Assembly: GCA_902775075.1 (NCBI GenBank)
Contig: CACYKX010000018.1
Location: 1-33,964, forward strand
DNA length: 33,964 nucleotides
Direction: 5' to 3'
Origin: an uncultured Prevotellaceae bacterium
GTDB lineage: Bacteria; Bacteroidota; Bacteroidia; Bacteroidales; Bacteroidaceae
In this document: positions 16,712-23,461 of the stretch, one piece after another
How the letters are laid out: every line of letters starts with the position of its first letter
Numbering within the stretch: the stretch's first letter is position 1
Position numbers and translations under genes: made by a program
Notes under the pieces: model-generated
Seen by the model: the letters and a program-made list of their open reading frames with translations, nothing else
What the model was told of the DNA's origin: nothing
Databases searched by the model: none

Positions 16712-17455
16712 TTAAAAAGTCCATTTAACTGCTATTGTTGGAATAGCATAGAATTTATTATTTTGTCCATTATCGTTCCATACAAAGTTGTTGGAAATCT
16801 CCACCTCAGAACCCAAGCTCAGGTTGATGTCATTCCACCCCTTCAAGGTGTTAAGGTTAAACCAAAACTGAGGTTCACTCAGCACAATAAGTTTACCATT
16901 GACATTAGGATTATACCACACATCACAGAAACCTGAGAAAGTACAGAGCTTATGAGCAAACGATACACCCCACACCTCAGTAAGTTGGAACCCACTGAAA
17001 GGATGAGCATTATAATGACGATTCTTGAAATAATACTTATACATCGCCTGCACAGAGAAAGTCCTAGAAAAATCAGTAGAATGCCAGTTCCATGCTCCTC
17101 CAGCAAGCACAGCATGCTGAAAACGAGTAGCCTGCCATGTATACTCATTACTAGAAATACCACCATTATACTCTACATGAGCAGCCCATTGCTTATTCTT
17201 AGAGAGATTAAACTCACGAGAAACCTCCCAATATGCGCCAGCCACGCCATCACGCTGATAGTCAATATCCGTAAAGAAATAAGTGCTGCCCCATCTGTCA
17301 GGCTTAAAGAGTTCTACCGTGGTAGTAACACTAGGGCGCGTGTCAAGATCCTGATATAGGGAATGTCCCAAATCATAATGCACCTGTATATTCTGAGCCA
17401 CCATCGACGATGTAAGCATCAAAAGAAAAATAAATAGCAAACTAATTCTTTTCAT
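16712..17455 (-). CDS. DUF5020-family outer membrane beta-barrel protein
   Basis: A 247-residue protein with a Sec signal peptide (MKRISLLFIFLLMLTSSMVA, cut near AQ), then alternating amphipathic strands rich in Trp, Tyr and Phe (QVHYDLGHSL, STYFFTDIDYQRDG, AYWEVSREFNL) and ending in the aromatic WTF expected for BAM-dependent barrels. It fits DUF5020, related to the Tsx nucleoside-channel fold; here the cargo is unknown. A -7 box TAACTTTG lies on the minus strand at 17488-17495. The next gene starts five bases after its stop. Confidence 0.85.
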   Translation of the reverse strand: MKRISLLFIFLLMLTSSMVAQNIQVHYDLGHSLYQDLDTRPSVTTTVELFKPDRWGSTYFFTDIDYQRDGVAGAYWEVSREFNLSKNKQWAAHVEYNGGISSNEYTWQATRFQHAVLAGGAWNWHSTDFSRTFSVQAMYKYYFKNRHYNAHPFSGFQLTEVWGVSFAHKLCTFSGFCDVWYNPNVNGKLIVLSEPQFWFNLNTLKGWNDINLSLGSEVEISNNFVWNDNGQNNKFYAIPTIAVKWTF

Positions 17456-17487
17456 ATATTACTTGATTGTTCAGTTTAATGTTTGTG

Positions 17488-17495
17488 CAAAGTTA
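17488..17495 (-). promoter_or_regulatory. -7 box TAACTTTG for the DUF5020 gene
   Basis: Exact minus-strand TAnnTTTG match 32 bases upstream of ATG 17455. No clear -33. Confidence 0.55.
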
Positions 17496-17616
17496 GCAAT
17501 CTTTTTATAAATTCTCGTTACGAATATTAGAAAAATATTAATTTTCTCTATAATATTTGCTATTTCGGAGAACTAATGATATCTTTACTCTTGAAATTTT
17601 AAAAAACATATTGAAT

Positions 17617-17928
17617 ATGAAAAAAATGATGATGATAGCTACTCTCTTTGTAGCTACAATAAGCATGGCAACAGTAGCCAATGCCCAAGAAGTAAAAGAC
17701 CAACCAGTAAAGAAAGAATGCTGCAAGAAGGCTGATAAAAAGTGCTGCGACAAGAACAAAGAAGATAAGTGTGGCAAATGCAAAAAAGCTGAAGACAAAT
17801 GTAAAGAGGCTAAACAGAAATGCAAGAAAGCTGAAAACAAGTGTAAGAAAGCAGAAACAAAGAAATGCGACAAATGCCAGAAGGTAGAAGACAAATGCCA
17901 GAAGGTAGAAGACAAATGCCAGAAATAA
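17617..17928 (+). CDS. secreted Cys/Lys-rich heptad-repeat protein
   Basis: A 103-residue protein from ATG 17617; the frame is open to 17557 but that part has no signal. A Sec signal peptide (MKKMMMIATLFVATISMATV, cut after ANA) precedes a mature chain of about 80 residues with roughly 30 Lys and 13 Cys. The mature part is built of seven-residue units such as CKKAEDK, CKKAENK, CQKVEDK, so Cys returns at the same heptad position, as in a helix with a Cys stripe. Two exact 21-bp DNA repeats (17875-17916) encode the last units. I know of uncharacterised Bacteroidota proteins of this style but no function. Metal binding, disulfide cross-linking or redox buffering in the periplasm are possible. 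A terminator follows at once. Confidence 0.75.
   Translation: MKKMMMIATLFVATISMATVANAQEVKDQPVKKECCKKADKKCCDKNKEDKCGKCKKAEDKCKEAKQKCKKAENKCKKAETKKCDKCQKVEDKCQKVEDKCQK
17875..17924 (+). repeat. 21-bp tandem repeats inside the Cys/Lys gene
   Basis: Two identical 21-base copies (17875-17895 and 17896-17916) plus the first 8 bases of a third. The period is a multiple of three and encodes CQKVEDK, so copy-number change would lengthen or shorten the protein by whole heptads without a frameshift. Confidence 0.85.
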
Positions 17929-17931
17929 AAG

Positions 17932-17959
17932 AAATCCCTCACTTCACAGTGAGGGATTT
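17932..17959 (+). terminator. terminator after the Cys/Lys gene
   Basis: An 11-bp stem AAATCCCTCAC 17932-17942 with GTGAGGGATTT 17949-17959, 6-base loop, then TTTCTTTTAATT. Confidence 0.9.
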
Positions 17960-18019
17960 TTCTTTTAATTGAACTTAAGAAATATATTTAGAAATTTAAC
18001 GGAATTATCATTAAATAAA

Positions 18020-18055
18020 AAACTGCAATGAATACCCCTCGATCCATTGCAGTTT
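18020..18055 (-). terminator. leftward terminator of the 39-residue unit
   Basis: An 11-bp stem, 18020-18030 with 18045-18055 (AAACTGCAATG and complement), 14-base loop. Read leftward the stem is followed by TTTTATTTAATG, giving a T-run of six with the end of the stem; read rightward there is no T-run. So it should end a minus-strand transcript. Confidence 0.8.
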
Positions 18056-18076
18056 GAATACCTAAATAATTATAAC

Positions 18077-18196
18077 TTACCTTACCAATGAAAAAACTAA
18101 ATCTATCGAAAGACCTCTTTGTATATACTTAACTCCAAACTTAAAAATGTAATGCGAATAGATCACTTTATATTTATATAACTCCCTATCTGTCAT
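18077..18196 (-). CDS. possible 39-residue small protein
   Basis: From ATG 18196 the frame reads MTDRELYKYKVIYSHYIFKF and then GVKYIQRGLSIDLVFSLVR, 39 residues, basic and aromatic with an amphipathic or weakly hydrophobic C-terminus. The frame is open further up, to ATG 18340, but that part runs through a hairpin and a -7 box and is probably not translated. The unit is compact: TATCTTTG at 18225-18232, ATG about 30 bases later, stop at 18077, terminator at 18020-18055. The transcript would be near 200 nt and could equally be a small RNA. No homologue recognised. Confidence 0.5.
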   Translation of the reverse strand: MTDRELYKYKVIYSHYIFKFGVKYIQRGLSIDLVFSLVR

Positions 18197-18224
18197 CACA
18201 TTAGTCTCTAAAAATGTTGTATTG

Positions 18225-18232
18225 CAAAGATA
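18225..18232 (-). promoter_or_regulatory. -7 box TATCTTTG of the small leftward unit
   Basis: Exact minus-strand TAnnTTTG match. The expected -33 position falls in the G-rich arm of the hairpin at 18240-18268 and has no TTTG, so promoter use might depend on another factor. Confidence 0.55.
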
Positions 18233-18239
18233 ATAGCAA

Positions 18240-18268
18240 CCCCCGAAATCTGCAATAGATTCCGGGGG
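18240..18268. terminator. strong hairpin 3' of the AraC gene
   Basis: CCCCCGAAATCT 18240-18251 pairs with AGATTCCGGGGG 18257-18268 (one A-C mismatch), loop GCAAT. It lies 75 bases after the AraC stop. Read leftward it is followed by TTGCTATTATCTTTG, not a T-run; read rightward by TAAATATTTTTGTTTTTG. Likely a transcript end or a stabilising 3' structure. Confidence 0.55.
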
Positions 18269-18343
18269 TAAATATTTTTGTTTTTGTGAACTTCTATTCA
18301 TAAAACGTGGGAATATCACATTTACAAAATCAGAAGACACAAA

Positions 18344-19204
18344 TCATACTTCTATTTTACTCTCATTTTGTATCTCCCGAGCTGTTTTTCCGATTTCTTT
18401 TCTACAAAAATTACTTAAGGCTGCCAAAGACGGGAAACCAAGTTCATAGGCGACTACTTTGAGCGGCTCATCATGACTACGAAGATAATTGGAAACCTTC
18501 TCTACACGACGCTCCTTCAACCAATCAGAAGGAGTTTTACCGAATTCTGATTTAAACAAACGTTGAAAATAGGAACGATCGAGTCCTATCGCATCTGCAA
18601 GGGCATTGACAGTGTTGTGCTTCTCTGCCATCAACAGAACCTTTGACTTAAAGGCAACTCTCTCACCCGAGAAAGGAGTCATAAAGCGACAGAAATCTTC
18701 GTTGCTCATGGTAGCTCTAAGAAGCATGAAGATTTCAGCCTCCTTGACGCGATACAACCGTATACACGACACACCCAAACGATAAATTTCCCGTACTTGA
18801 TGATAAAAGTTTTTCACCAACTGAGCACACTCCAAGACATGCTCGTCCTTATACGACGTGATATGCGTACTATAACTCTCTGTCGGATGACGAAGTTGGA
18901 AATAATCACATTCTGCAAGAACCTTAACGACACCCAATATTACCATACTAGTATGTTGTTCGGCCCGAATCGAATATTTCACGTCGCACGACATCAAAGC
19001 TAGTTGTCCACTCTCTATCACGAATCCCTCGTGACAACAAGAGACTTCGATTCTGCCCTCATACAAATAAATAAGCGCATTTCTAGAATAATCACTCGGG
19101 GTAAATTTCTGACCCTCCTCCAAGTCGATAAACGAAAAACCTGTTTTGAGTTGCGGCACAAAACACCCCTTGTCTATTCTATCCTGTACATGATTTATAG
19201 CCAT
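18344..19204 (-). CDS. AraC-family transcriptional regulator
   Basis: A 286-residue DNA-binding protein. The N-terminal ~170 residues resemble a cupin-like sensing domain (FVIESGQLALMSCDVKYSI). The C-terminal AraC/XylS domain has two helix-turn-helix units: VNALADAIGLDRSYFQRLFK with SEFGKTPSDWLKERRVEKV, and EPLKVVAYELGFPSLAALSN with FCRKEIGKTAREI. The ligand is unknown. It is transcribed away from the GNAT-like gene at 19360 with 155 bases between; the divergent layout makes that gene a candidate target, by inference. A minus-strand -7 box TATATTTG lies at 19245-19252. Confidence 0.9.
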   Translation of the reverse strand: MAINHVQDRIDKGCFVPQLKTGFSFIDLEEGQKFTPSDYSRNALIYLYEGRIEVSCCHEGFVIESGQLALMSCDVKYSIRAEQHTSMVILGVVKVLAECDYFQLRHPTESYSTHITSYKDEHVLECAQLVKNFYHQVREIYRLGVSCIRLYRVKEAEIFMLLRATMSNEDFCRFMTPFSGERVAFKSKVLLMAEKHNTVNALADAIGLDRSYFQRLFKSEFGKTPSDWLKERRVEKVSNYLRSHDEPLKVVAYELGFPSLAALSNFCRKEIGKTAREIQNESKIEV

Positions 19205-19244
19205 ATTTTCTGCGAATGAATTTTTAAAAATAAGTTTATCGCGA

Positions 19245-19252
19245 CAAATATA
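19245..19252 (-). promoter_or_regulatory. -7 box TATATTTG for the AraC gene
   Basis: Exact minus-strand TAnnTTTG match 40 bases upstream of ATG 19204. No TTTG at the expected -33 spacing. Confidence 0.5.
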
Positions 19253-19306
19253 AATTAAAAGTATGAAAACTACAAGTTCTATAACGTTGAAAAAAGCTTA
19301 AAACCA

Positions 19307-19338
19307 TTTGGCTTTTATAATTATTTATTCTATCTTTG
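19307..19338 (+). promoter_or_regulatory. consensus promoter of the GNAT-like gene
   Basis: TTTG 19307-19310, 20 bases, TATCTTTG 19331-19338. It places the start near 19345 and rules out the in-frame TTG at 19336, which is the last three bases of the -7 box itself. Confidence 0.85.
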
Positions 19339-19359
19339 CAATACTTTATATATAAAATA

Positions 19360-20481
19360 ATGAGAGTCGAAATTAAAGAAGTTAACCAGAGACAAGAAGC
19401 GCGATTATTCTCGCGATTCGGAAATGCGCTTTATGCCGACAATCCATATTATGTGCCTGATATGGAGAATGATATCATGAACAAGATTGCACGGAATAAT
19501 GATTCCGAAGGTGAAACAATACCGTTTCTTGCCTTCCGCGGTGATCAGGTGGTGGGAAGAATATTAGGTATCATCAACCATAAAGCCAACAGAAAATGGA
19601 ACACCAAAGTAGTACGTTTCGGATTTCTCGACTTCATCGATGACGAGGAAGTTTCACGAGCTCTCATTGCCGCTGTAGAGCGATGGGGCAAAGCTCATGG
19701 GATGGAAACGATCCAAGGGCCAATGGGCCTTACCGACTTTGATAAAGAAGGCATGCTACTTACCGACTACGACAGATTAGGTTCGATGTCTACCTTATAT
19801 AATGCGCCCTACTATCCCCAACATTTGGAGAAGATGGGATTACACAAACAAGTAGACTGGGTTCAGATTAGAGTAAACGTGCCCGATGAAGTTCCCGACC
19901 GAATCGCACGCGTAGCTTCCATCGTCGAACAAAGGTTCAAAGTACACATCCACGTGATGACAACCTTCGAGATTCTCACGGGATGGGGCAAGAGAGTGTT
20001 CCAACTACTCAATGAGGCCTATGCCCCACTTTTTGGTTTCTCGGCCATAGAAGGCAAAGAAATGAATGCTTTCATCCGAACCTACTTACCGATTGTCGAC
20101 AAGCGCATGGTACCGGTGATTGTGAACGAAGCCAACGAAATCGTAGGCGTGGCCGTGACAATAGGAAGTCTGTCGAGAGCATTACAGAAGACGAAAGGCA
20201 AACTCTTTCCCCTGGGCTGGTGGCATCTGCTGAAAAGTCTAAAACTAAAAAACGAGGAAGGAATCGATATGCTACTGATCGGTGTAAGACCCGACATGCA
20301 AGGCATAGGCATCAACTCTCTATTCTTCAACCATTTAATTCCCATCTACAAGAAGAAACATTTCAAATGGGCAGAGACTGGACCACAACTGGAAGATAAC
20401 CATAAAGAACTGTCGCAATGGAAGGATTTGAATCCGGAATATATCAAGAGGCGACGTTGCTATACAAAAGAAATCTTATAG
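19360..20481 (+). CDS. GNAT-like N-acetyltransferase family protein
   Basis: A 373-residue cytosolic protein of a Bacteroidota/Proteobacteria family usually annotated as N-acetyltransferase-like and not characterised. The N-terminal part (FSRFGNALYADNPYYVPDME, then FLAFRGDQVVGRILGIINHK) is a GNAT-like core, followed by IQGPMGLTDFDKEGMLL, a hallmark of this family. A second GNAT-like half includes MLLIGVRPDMQGIGINSLFF with the acetyl-CoA-binding Q-x-x-G-x-G-type loop (MQGIGI), and a late WAETGPQLEDNH. The start is fixed at ATG 19360 because the promoter lies directly upstream. The substrate is unknown; the divergent neighbour is an AraC regulator. Confidence 0.82.
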   Translation: MRVEIKEVNQRQEARLFSRFGNALYADNPYYVPDMENDIMNKIARNNDSEGETIPFLAFRGDQVVGRILGIINHKANRKWNTKVVRFGFLDFIDDEEVSRALIAAVERWGKAHGMETIQGPMGLTDFDKEGMLLTDYDRLGSMSTLYNAPYYPQHLEKMGLHKQVDWVQIRVNVPDEVPDRIARVASIVEQRFKVHIHVMTTFEILTGWGKRVFQLLNEAYAPLFGFSAIEGKEMNAFIRTYLPIVDKRMVPVIVNEANEIVGVAVTIGSLSRALQKTKGKLFPLGWWHLLKSLKLKNEEGIDMLLIGVRPDMQGIGINSLFFNHLIPIYKKKHFKWAETGPQLEDNHKELSQWKDLNPEYIKRRRCYTKEIL

Positions 20482-20514
20482 CTCAAGAATATATTCATAA
20501 CCTTAAACAATCAC

Positions 20515-20546
20515 GAACCCCCAAAGCATCACTGCTCCGGGGGTTC
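20515..20546. terminator. terminator after the GNAT-like gene
   Basis: GAACCCCC 20515-20522 pairs with GGGGGTTC 20539-20546; an inner AGCA/TGCT pair closes the loop further. A T-run (CTTTTTTC) comes only about 15 bases later. It sits between convergent genes and may act both ways. Confidence 0.7.
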
Positions 20547-20572
20547 TCATCCTTAGATTGCTTTTTTCTATC

Positions 20573-20606
20573 GGACTCTTATATTAGAGAAAAAGATCAA
20601 GAGTCC
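20573..20606 (-). terminator. hairpin 3' of the GH51 gene
   Basis: GGACTCTT 20573-20580 pairs with AAGAGTCC 20599-20606, 18-base loop, 23 bases past the GH51 stop. Read leftward no T-run follows, so its termination strength is doubtful. Confidence 0.45.
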
Positions 20607-20628
20607 ATCAATATGCACTTGAATAAAA

Positions 20629-22614
20629 TTACTTAGTCTGAAGTGTAAGTACCACGATCGATGAAGGATCGAGAGTAACTGTGAAGTTCTTGCCTACCGC
20701 AGCTTTCGAAGCCACAGGGACGATTTTTGTAGGCTCATCCATCGAGTTGGTATCGGTAGTATGAGCAGAACTCAACTGCCACTTTTCGGCCTTACTCTTT
20801 ACCGTCTTCACACCATCAAGGGCGATGGTTACAGGTTGAGCACTCTTACCACCATTCACAAGTTTCAGATAAACATTACCATTCTTGCTGTCACGGGTAA
20901 CAGAATAGAACACCTGATCGCTCTCGCCACCCTTGCCTAACTTCATCTTAGGCATATTCTCTACACTTACAGGCACTATTTTGTCGCCTACATGGTTGGC
21001 AAACATCACCTGAGCATAATACGACGGACTTCCATAAGCTTTGTGCGTATCTACACCTATCAGATCGCTCTCCCATTGCATACCACCCTTGTTGACATTC
21101 ACAAAAAGCGGCGCATAACAATGAGCCACGACGATATCGCTATTGCGTTCCATAGCCGTCATCCAGGCAGCATCACCAAGGGCAGCATTCATATTCGTAG
21201 TAGGTTTGCCCTCACGAGTAGCCCATTCGCCACAAAAAATCTTCGGACCCTTTCTATCATACGTATCATATTGATGAGCAGCACGATACATATCATCACA
21301 ATCACGATAATAATGTTCATCGATAACATCCAACTTGATATTCTCAACACCAGCACGTTTAGCCTGTTCGCTCATCATCTTAGCGTCGATAGTCGTGATA
21401 CATTGCAATTGTGGATATTTGGCTTTGATAGCCTCATAGAATTTCTTATATCTTCCCGGATAACTACCGCTATTGTCGAAGAAGTCCTCATTTCCAATCT
21501 CCACATAATGAAGAGGGAAAGGCTTAGGATGACCATCTTTGATACGCAGAGCACCCCATTTCGTCTCAGGGCCACCGATAACATATTCTATCTCATCGAG
21601 GGCATCCTGTACGAATCCGTCACAATACTCTCCGGAGATATAGTCACCACTCAGCACATAACCGGCAAAGACACCAAGGATAGGCTCTGCGCCACAATCC
21701 TCAGCCCATGTGAGGAACTCCAGCAAACCGAGTCCATCGGTAGAACGATATCCCCACGGGCTCATGTGTCCTGGGCGCTCATCCGGGTTACCGATAGTGC
21801 GTTTCCAGTCGAAGCGATTCTTGAAATCATTACCCTCCAAATAATTACCACCAGGGAAACGGAGGAACTTAGGGTTCATATTCTTCATCATCGTCATCAA
21901 GTCGACGCGGAGACCATTCTTTCTGCCATTGAAAGTCTCAGGGAACAAAGTTACTCGATCGAGGAGATACTTACCCGTTTCACCGGCAACGATGCGGAGT
22001 TTGGCATTCTTGGTGAGTGCCACCTTAGCACCGACATTGAGCGAGAACTCAAACTTCTGCCATTTATCGGTGAGGCCTTGAATCTGTGTAGTTGCATAAA
22101 CAGTTTTACCATCCAAACTTACCAAACTGACTTTCAAACTCTTTGCGTTTCCATCCCCAGCTTTTGCCCAGATAGCACCATCATAATGAGCCTTACTCTT
22201 CACAGGATATCCCCAGAAGCCCTCATTGTCGATGGCAACGCCACCATTGTTCTCCTTCACGTCGAGCACCAAAGCCGACTTGTTAGCTTCATTGAATCCG
22301 CCACGAGGGTCTACATGCATTTTAGCAGCTACCGTATCAGTAAGCGTCCAATATTGAGGGCCACCCGGTTTCCACGGAGTCCATGGATTCTTACGCTGTC
22401 CATTTACGTCGTCCTTGAACGACCCGTTACGCACGAGTTGGGCATACAGTCCACCCTCATACGAGAAATTGATTTCCTCTGTCATCATTCCATATAGCGT
22501 AGGACTAACGGTTTTGTTAGCTTGGTCTATATGCAATGTAAACTTAGGATTCTGTGCATAAGCGCCAGAGGCCGTAAGAGCGGCAAATACTAAAGATAAT
22601 ATAGATTTATTCAT
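20629..22614 (-). CDS. GH51 alpha-L-arabinofuranosidase
   Basis: Exported retaining glycosidase that removes L-arabinofuranose side chains from arabinan or arabinoxylan. 661 residues: Sec signal peptide (MNKSILSLVFAALTASGAYA), an N-terminal beta-sandwich of the CBM4/9-like kind (about 85-225), the (beta/alpha)8 catalytic domain (about 235-545) and a C-terminal beta domain ending VVLTLQTK. Acid/base Glu376 sits in HYVEIGNEDFFD and the nucleophile Glu463 in FCGEWATREG; LRFPGGNYLEGNDFKNR is the family signature. Bacteroidota usually keep such enzymes in polysaccharide utilisation loci, but no susC/susD or sugar sensor is within this window. A leftward -7 box lies at 22642-22649. Confidence 0.95.
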   Translation of the reverse strand: MNKSILSLVFAALTASGAYAQNPKFTLHIDQANKTVSPTLYGMMTEEINFSYEGGLYAQLVRNGSFKDDVNGQRKNPWTPWKPGGPQYWTLTDTVAAKMHVDPRGGFNEANKSALVLDVKENNGGVAIDNEGFWGYPVKSKAHYDGAIWAKAGDGNAKSLKVSLVSLDGKTVYATTQIQGLTDKWQKFEFSLNVGAKVALTKNAKLRIVAGETGKYLLDRVTLFPETFNGRKNGLRVDLMTMMKNMNPKFLRFPGGNYLEGNDFKNRFDWKRTIGNPDERPGHMSPWGYRSTDGLGLLEFLTWAEDCGAEPILGVFAGYVLSGDYISGEYCDGFVQDALDEIEYVIGGPETKWGALRIKDGHPKPFPLHYVEIGNEDFFDNSGSYPGRYKKFYEAIKAKYPQLQCITTIDAKMMSEQAKRAGVENIKLDVIDEHYYRDCDDMYRAAHQYDTYDRKGPKIFCGEWATREGKPTTNMNAALGDAAWMTAMERNSDIVVAHCYAPLFVNVNKGGMQWESDLIGVDTHKAYGSPSYYAQVMFANHVGDKIVPVSVENMPKMKLGKGGESDQVFYSVTRDSKNGNVYLKLVNGGKSAQPVTIALDGVKTVKSKAEKWQLSSAHTTDTNSMDEPTKIVPVASKAAVGKNFTVTLDPSSIVVLTLQTK

Positions 22615-22937
22615 TGTATAATATTAGTAATAATTCGGTTGCAAAAATACGAATATCACGACAAATCTACTTGATGAAAAGTTACAAATGCTTTATTCTA
22701 TGTAACACAAAACGGGGTATCTAGGGGAATGTAACTTTTTCTATAAGAAATGAAACACTCTTCAACAACGGCGGAGACAATGGAAAAGTCTAACCTCGGG
22801 CACACTCTCCGAGGCACATCAACTTCAGGCGCATCGCCTATGCCAAGGATATGCTCCGCCCCCCGGTTATCTCAGCGACAATCCCTTCAAGATATGACAT
22901 ATACGCTAGAGATTGTCGTGTATATTAAGAATACAAA
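22615..22937. other. GH51 upstream region and degenerate DNA
   Basis: About 320 bases. The left edge holds the leftward GH51 promoter. The middle is more GC-rich than its surroundings, with inverted repeats CCTCGG 22794-22799 / CCGAGG 22809-22814 and CGACAATC 22876-22883 / GATTGTCG 22911-22918. The plus-strand ORF from 22750 runs in a different frame from the smalltalk gene at its right end and looks spurious. Smalltalk genes often follow an HU-like gene; I could not make out an HU remnant here. Confidence 0.45.
22642..22649 (-). promoter_or_regulatory. -7 box TATTTTTG for the GH51 gene
   Basis: Exact minus-strand TAnnTTTG match 27 bases upstream of ATG 22614. TTTG occurs 12 bases upstream, too close to be a standard -33 element. 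Confidence 0.55.
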
Positions 22938-23048
22938 ATTAAAACTACAGAAAAAAAAGAAACTTGGAAAACGATTATTCAACTGGTGGTCTCAATCCTT
23001 ACGGCCATCGCCACCACCCTCGGCGTCACCAGTTGCATAAGAGGCTGA
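22938..23048 (+). CDS. smalltalk-like small protein, apparent ATT start
   Basis: The frame reads KKETWKTIIQLVVSILTAIA then TTLGVTSCIRG and stops at TGA 23046-23048. This matches the smalltalk family of Bacteroidota small proteins (about 30-36 residues: WKTIIQ, one hydrophobic helix, LGVTSC end), usually found near HU-like and amidase genes. A TAA lies upstream in frame at 22926-22928, and between it and the Trp there is no ATG, GTG, TTG or CTG. The only possible start is ATT at 22938, giving ITTEKKETW-type N-terminus of 36 residues (with K after the start). So it either uses a rare ATT start or has lost its start codon. The C-terminal Cys could be lipidated or disulfide bonded; function unknown. 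Confidence 0.7.
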   Translation: MKTTEKKETWKTIIQLVVSILTAIATTLGVTSCIRG

Positions 23049-23066
23049 AATAAAACCAATTTGTGG

Positions 23067-23099
23067 CAAAAGTATACGAATTAGTTGACATAAATCAAA
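23067..23099 (-). promoter_or_regulatory. promoter-like signal facing GH51 and antisense to smalltalk
   Basis: On the minus strand TTTG (23099 to 23096), 21 bases, TACTTTTG (23074 to 23067). A transcript would run antisense through the smalltalk ORF and could reach GH51 as a leader of about 450 bases. Confidence 0.45.
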
Positions 23100-23159
23100 A
23101 AACATCATCACAAACGATTTTATTACAATAAAAATTGCGGTTAATCTATAAGCATACTT

Positions 23160-23167
23160 TATATTTG
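23160..23167 (+). promoter_or_regulatory. -7 box TATATTTG of the 38-residue gene
   Basis: Exact TAnnTTTG match 36 bases upstream of ATG 23204; a TTG lies at 23135-23137, 22 bases upstream. It excludes the longer ORF start at 23135. Confidence 0.6.
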
Positions 23168-23203
23168 CAGTCCGAAATTAATAATATATTATATACAGAA
23201 ACG

Positions 23204-23320
23204 ATGGACTCTACATTGACATTTAACTACGAGCATGAATCTCAGATTTCATCTCGTTTCAGTAAAATGATGAACGATCGCAGAATGGCTCTCGAAGCTA
23301 AAAGAAATCAGGAAAAATAA
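23204..23320 (+). CDS. 38-residue small soluble protein
   Basis: From ATG 23204: MDSTLTFNYEHESQISSRFS and then KMMNDRRMALEAKRNQEK. An acidic/polar N-terminal third is followed by a basic helix rich in Met, Arg and Lys. The frame is open to 23135, but that part spans the -7 box, so the ATG at 23204 is used. It forms a complete small unit: promoter at 23160, stop at 23320, terminator at 23342-23380. No membrane segment and no family recognised; the basic helix could contact RNA or a protein partner. Confidence 0.6.
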   Translation: MDSTLTFNYEHESQISSRFSKMMNDRRMALEAKRNQEK

Positions 23321-23341
23321 AATATTCTGCTATACAAAAAG

Positions 23342-23380
23342 AAATGGTCTTATCCTATTCATTAGGACAAGGCCATTTTT
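23342..23380 (+). terminator. terminator of the 38-residue gene
   Basis: A long imperfect stem, AAATGGTCTTATCCTA with TAGGACAAGGCCATTT and a short loop, followed by TTTATTT. Located 22 bases after the stop. Confidence 0.85.
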
Positions 23381-23426
23381 ATTTAAAAAAAATCCCCAAT
23401 CCAGAGTCATTACTATAAAGTTTTTG

Positions 23427-23434
23427 TATATTTG
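23427..23434 (+). promoter_or_regulatory. -7 box TATATTTG of the DUF5686-addAB unit
   Basis: Exact TAnnTTTG match 28 bases upstream of ATG 23462. An in-frame TTG at 23432 is part of the box and cannot be the start. Confidence 0.55.
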
Positions 23435-23461
23435 CATTTGATGATTGTTAATCAAACACGA

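Noticed and set aside
18197..18340. Upstream extension of the 39-residue ORF to 87 residues
   Set aside because: It crosses the GC-rich hairpin and the -7 box. The extra residues show no motif, so a start at 18196 fits the signals better.
20992..22497. 501-codon plus-strand ORF
   Set aside because: It is exactly antisense to the GH51 gene, whose motifs, signal peptide and promoter are clear. The translation is low in recognisable motifs and has no start context.
22740..22793. HU-like gene tail (reading NNGGDNGKV then stop) ahead of smalltalk
   Set aside because: Only about a dozen codons, with a stop just upstream. It is too short to support an HU remnant.
22750..23040. 96-codon plus-strand ORF
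   Set aside because: Its 3' end overlaps the smalltalk frame in another register (KRLFNWW and so on), and the rest is Ser/Thr/Pro-rich low-quality sequence.
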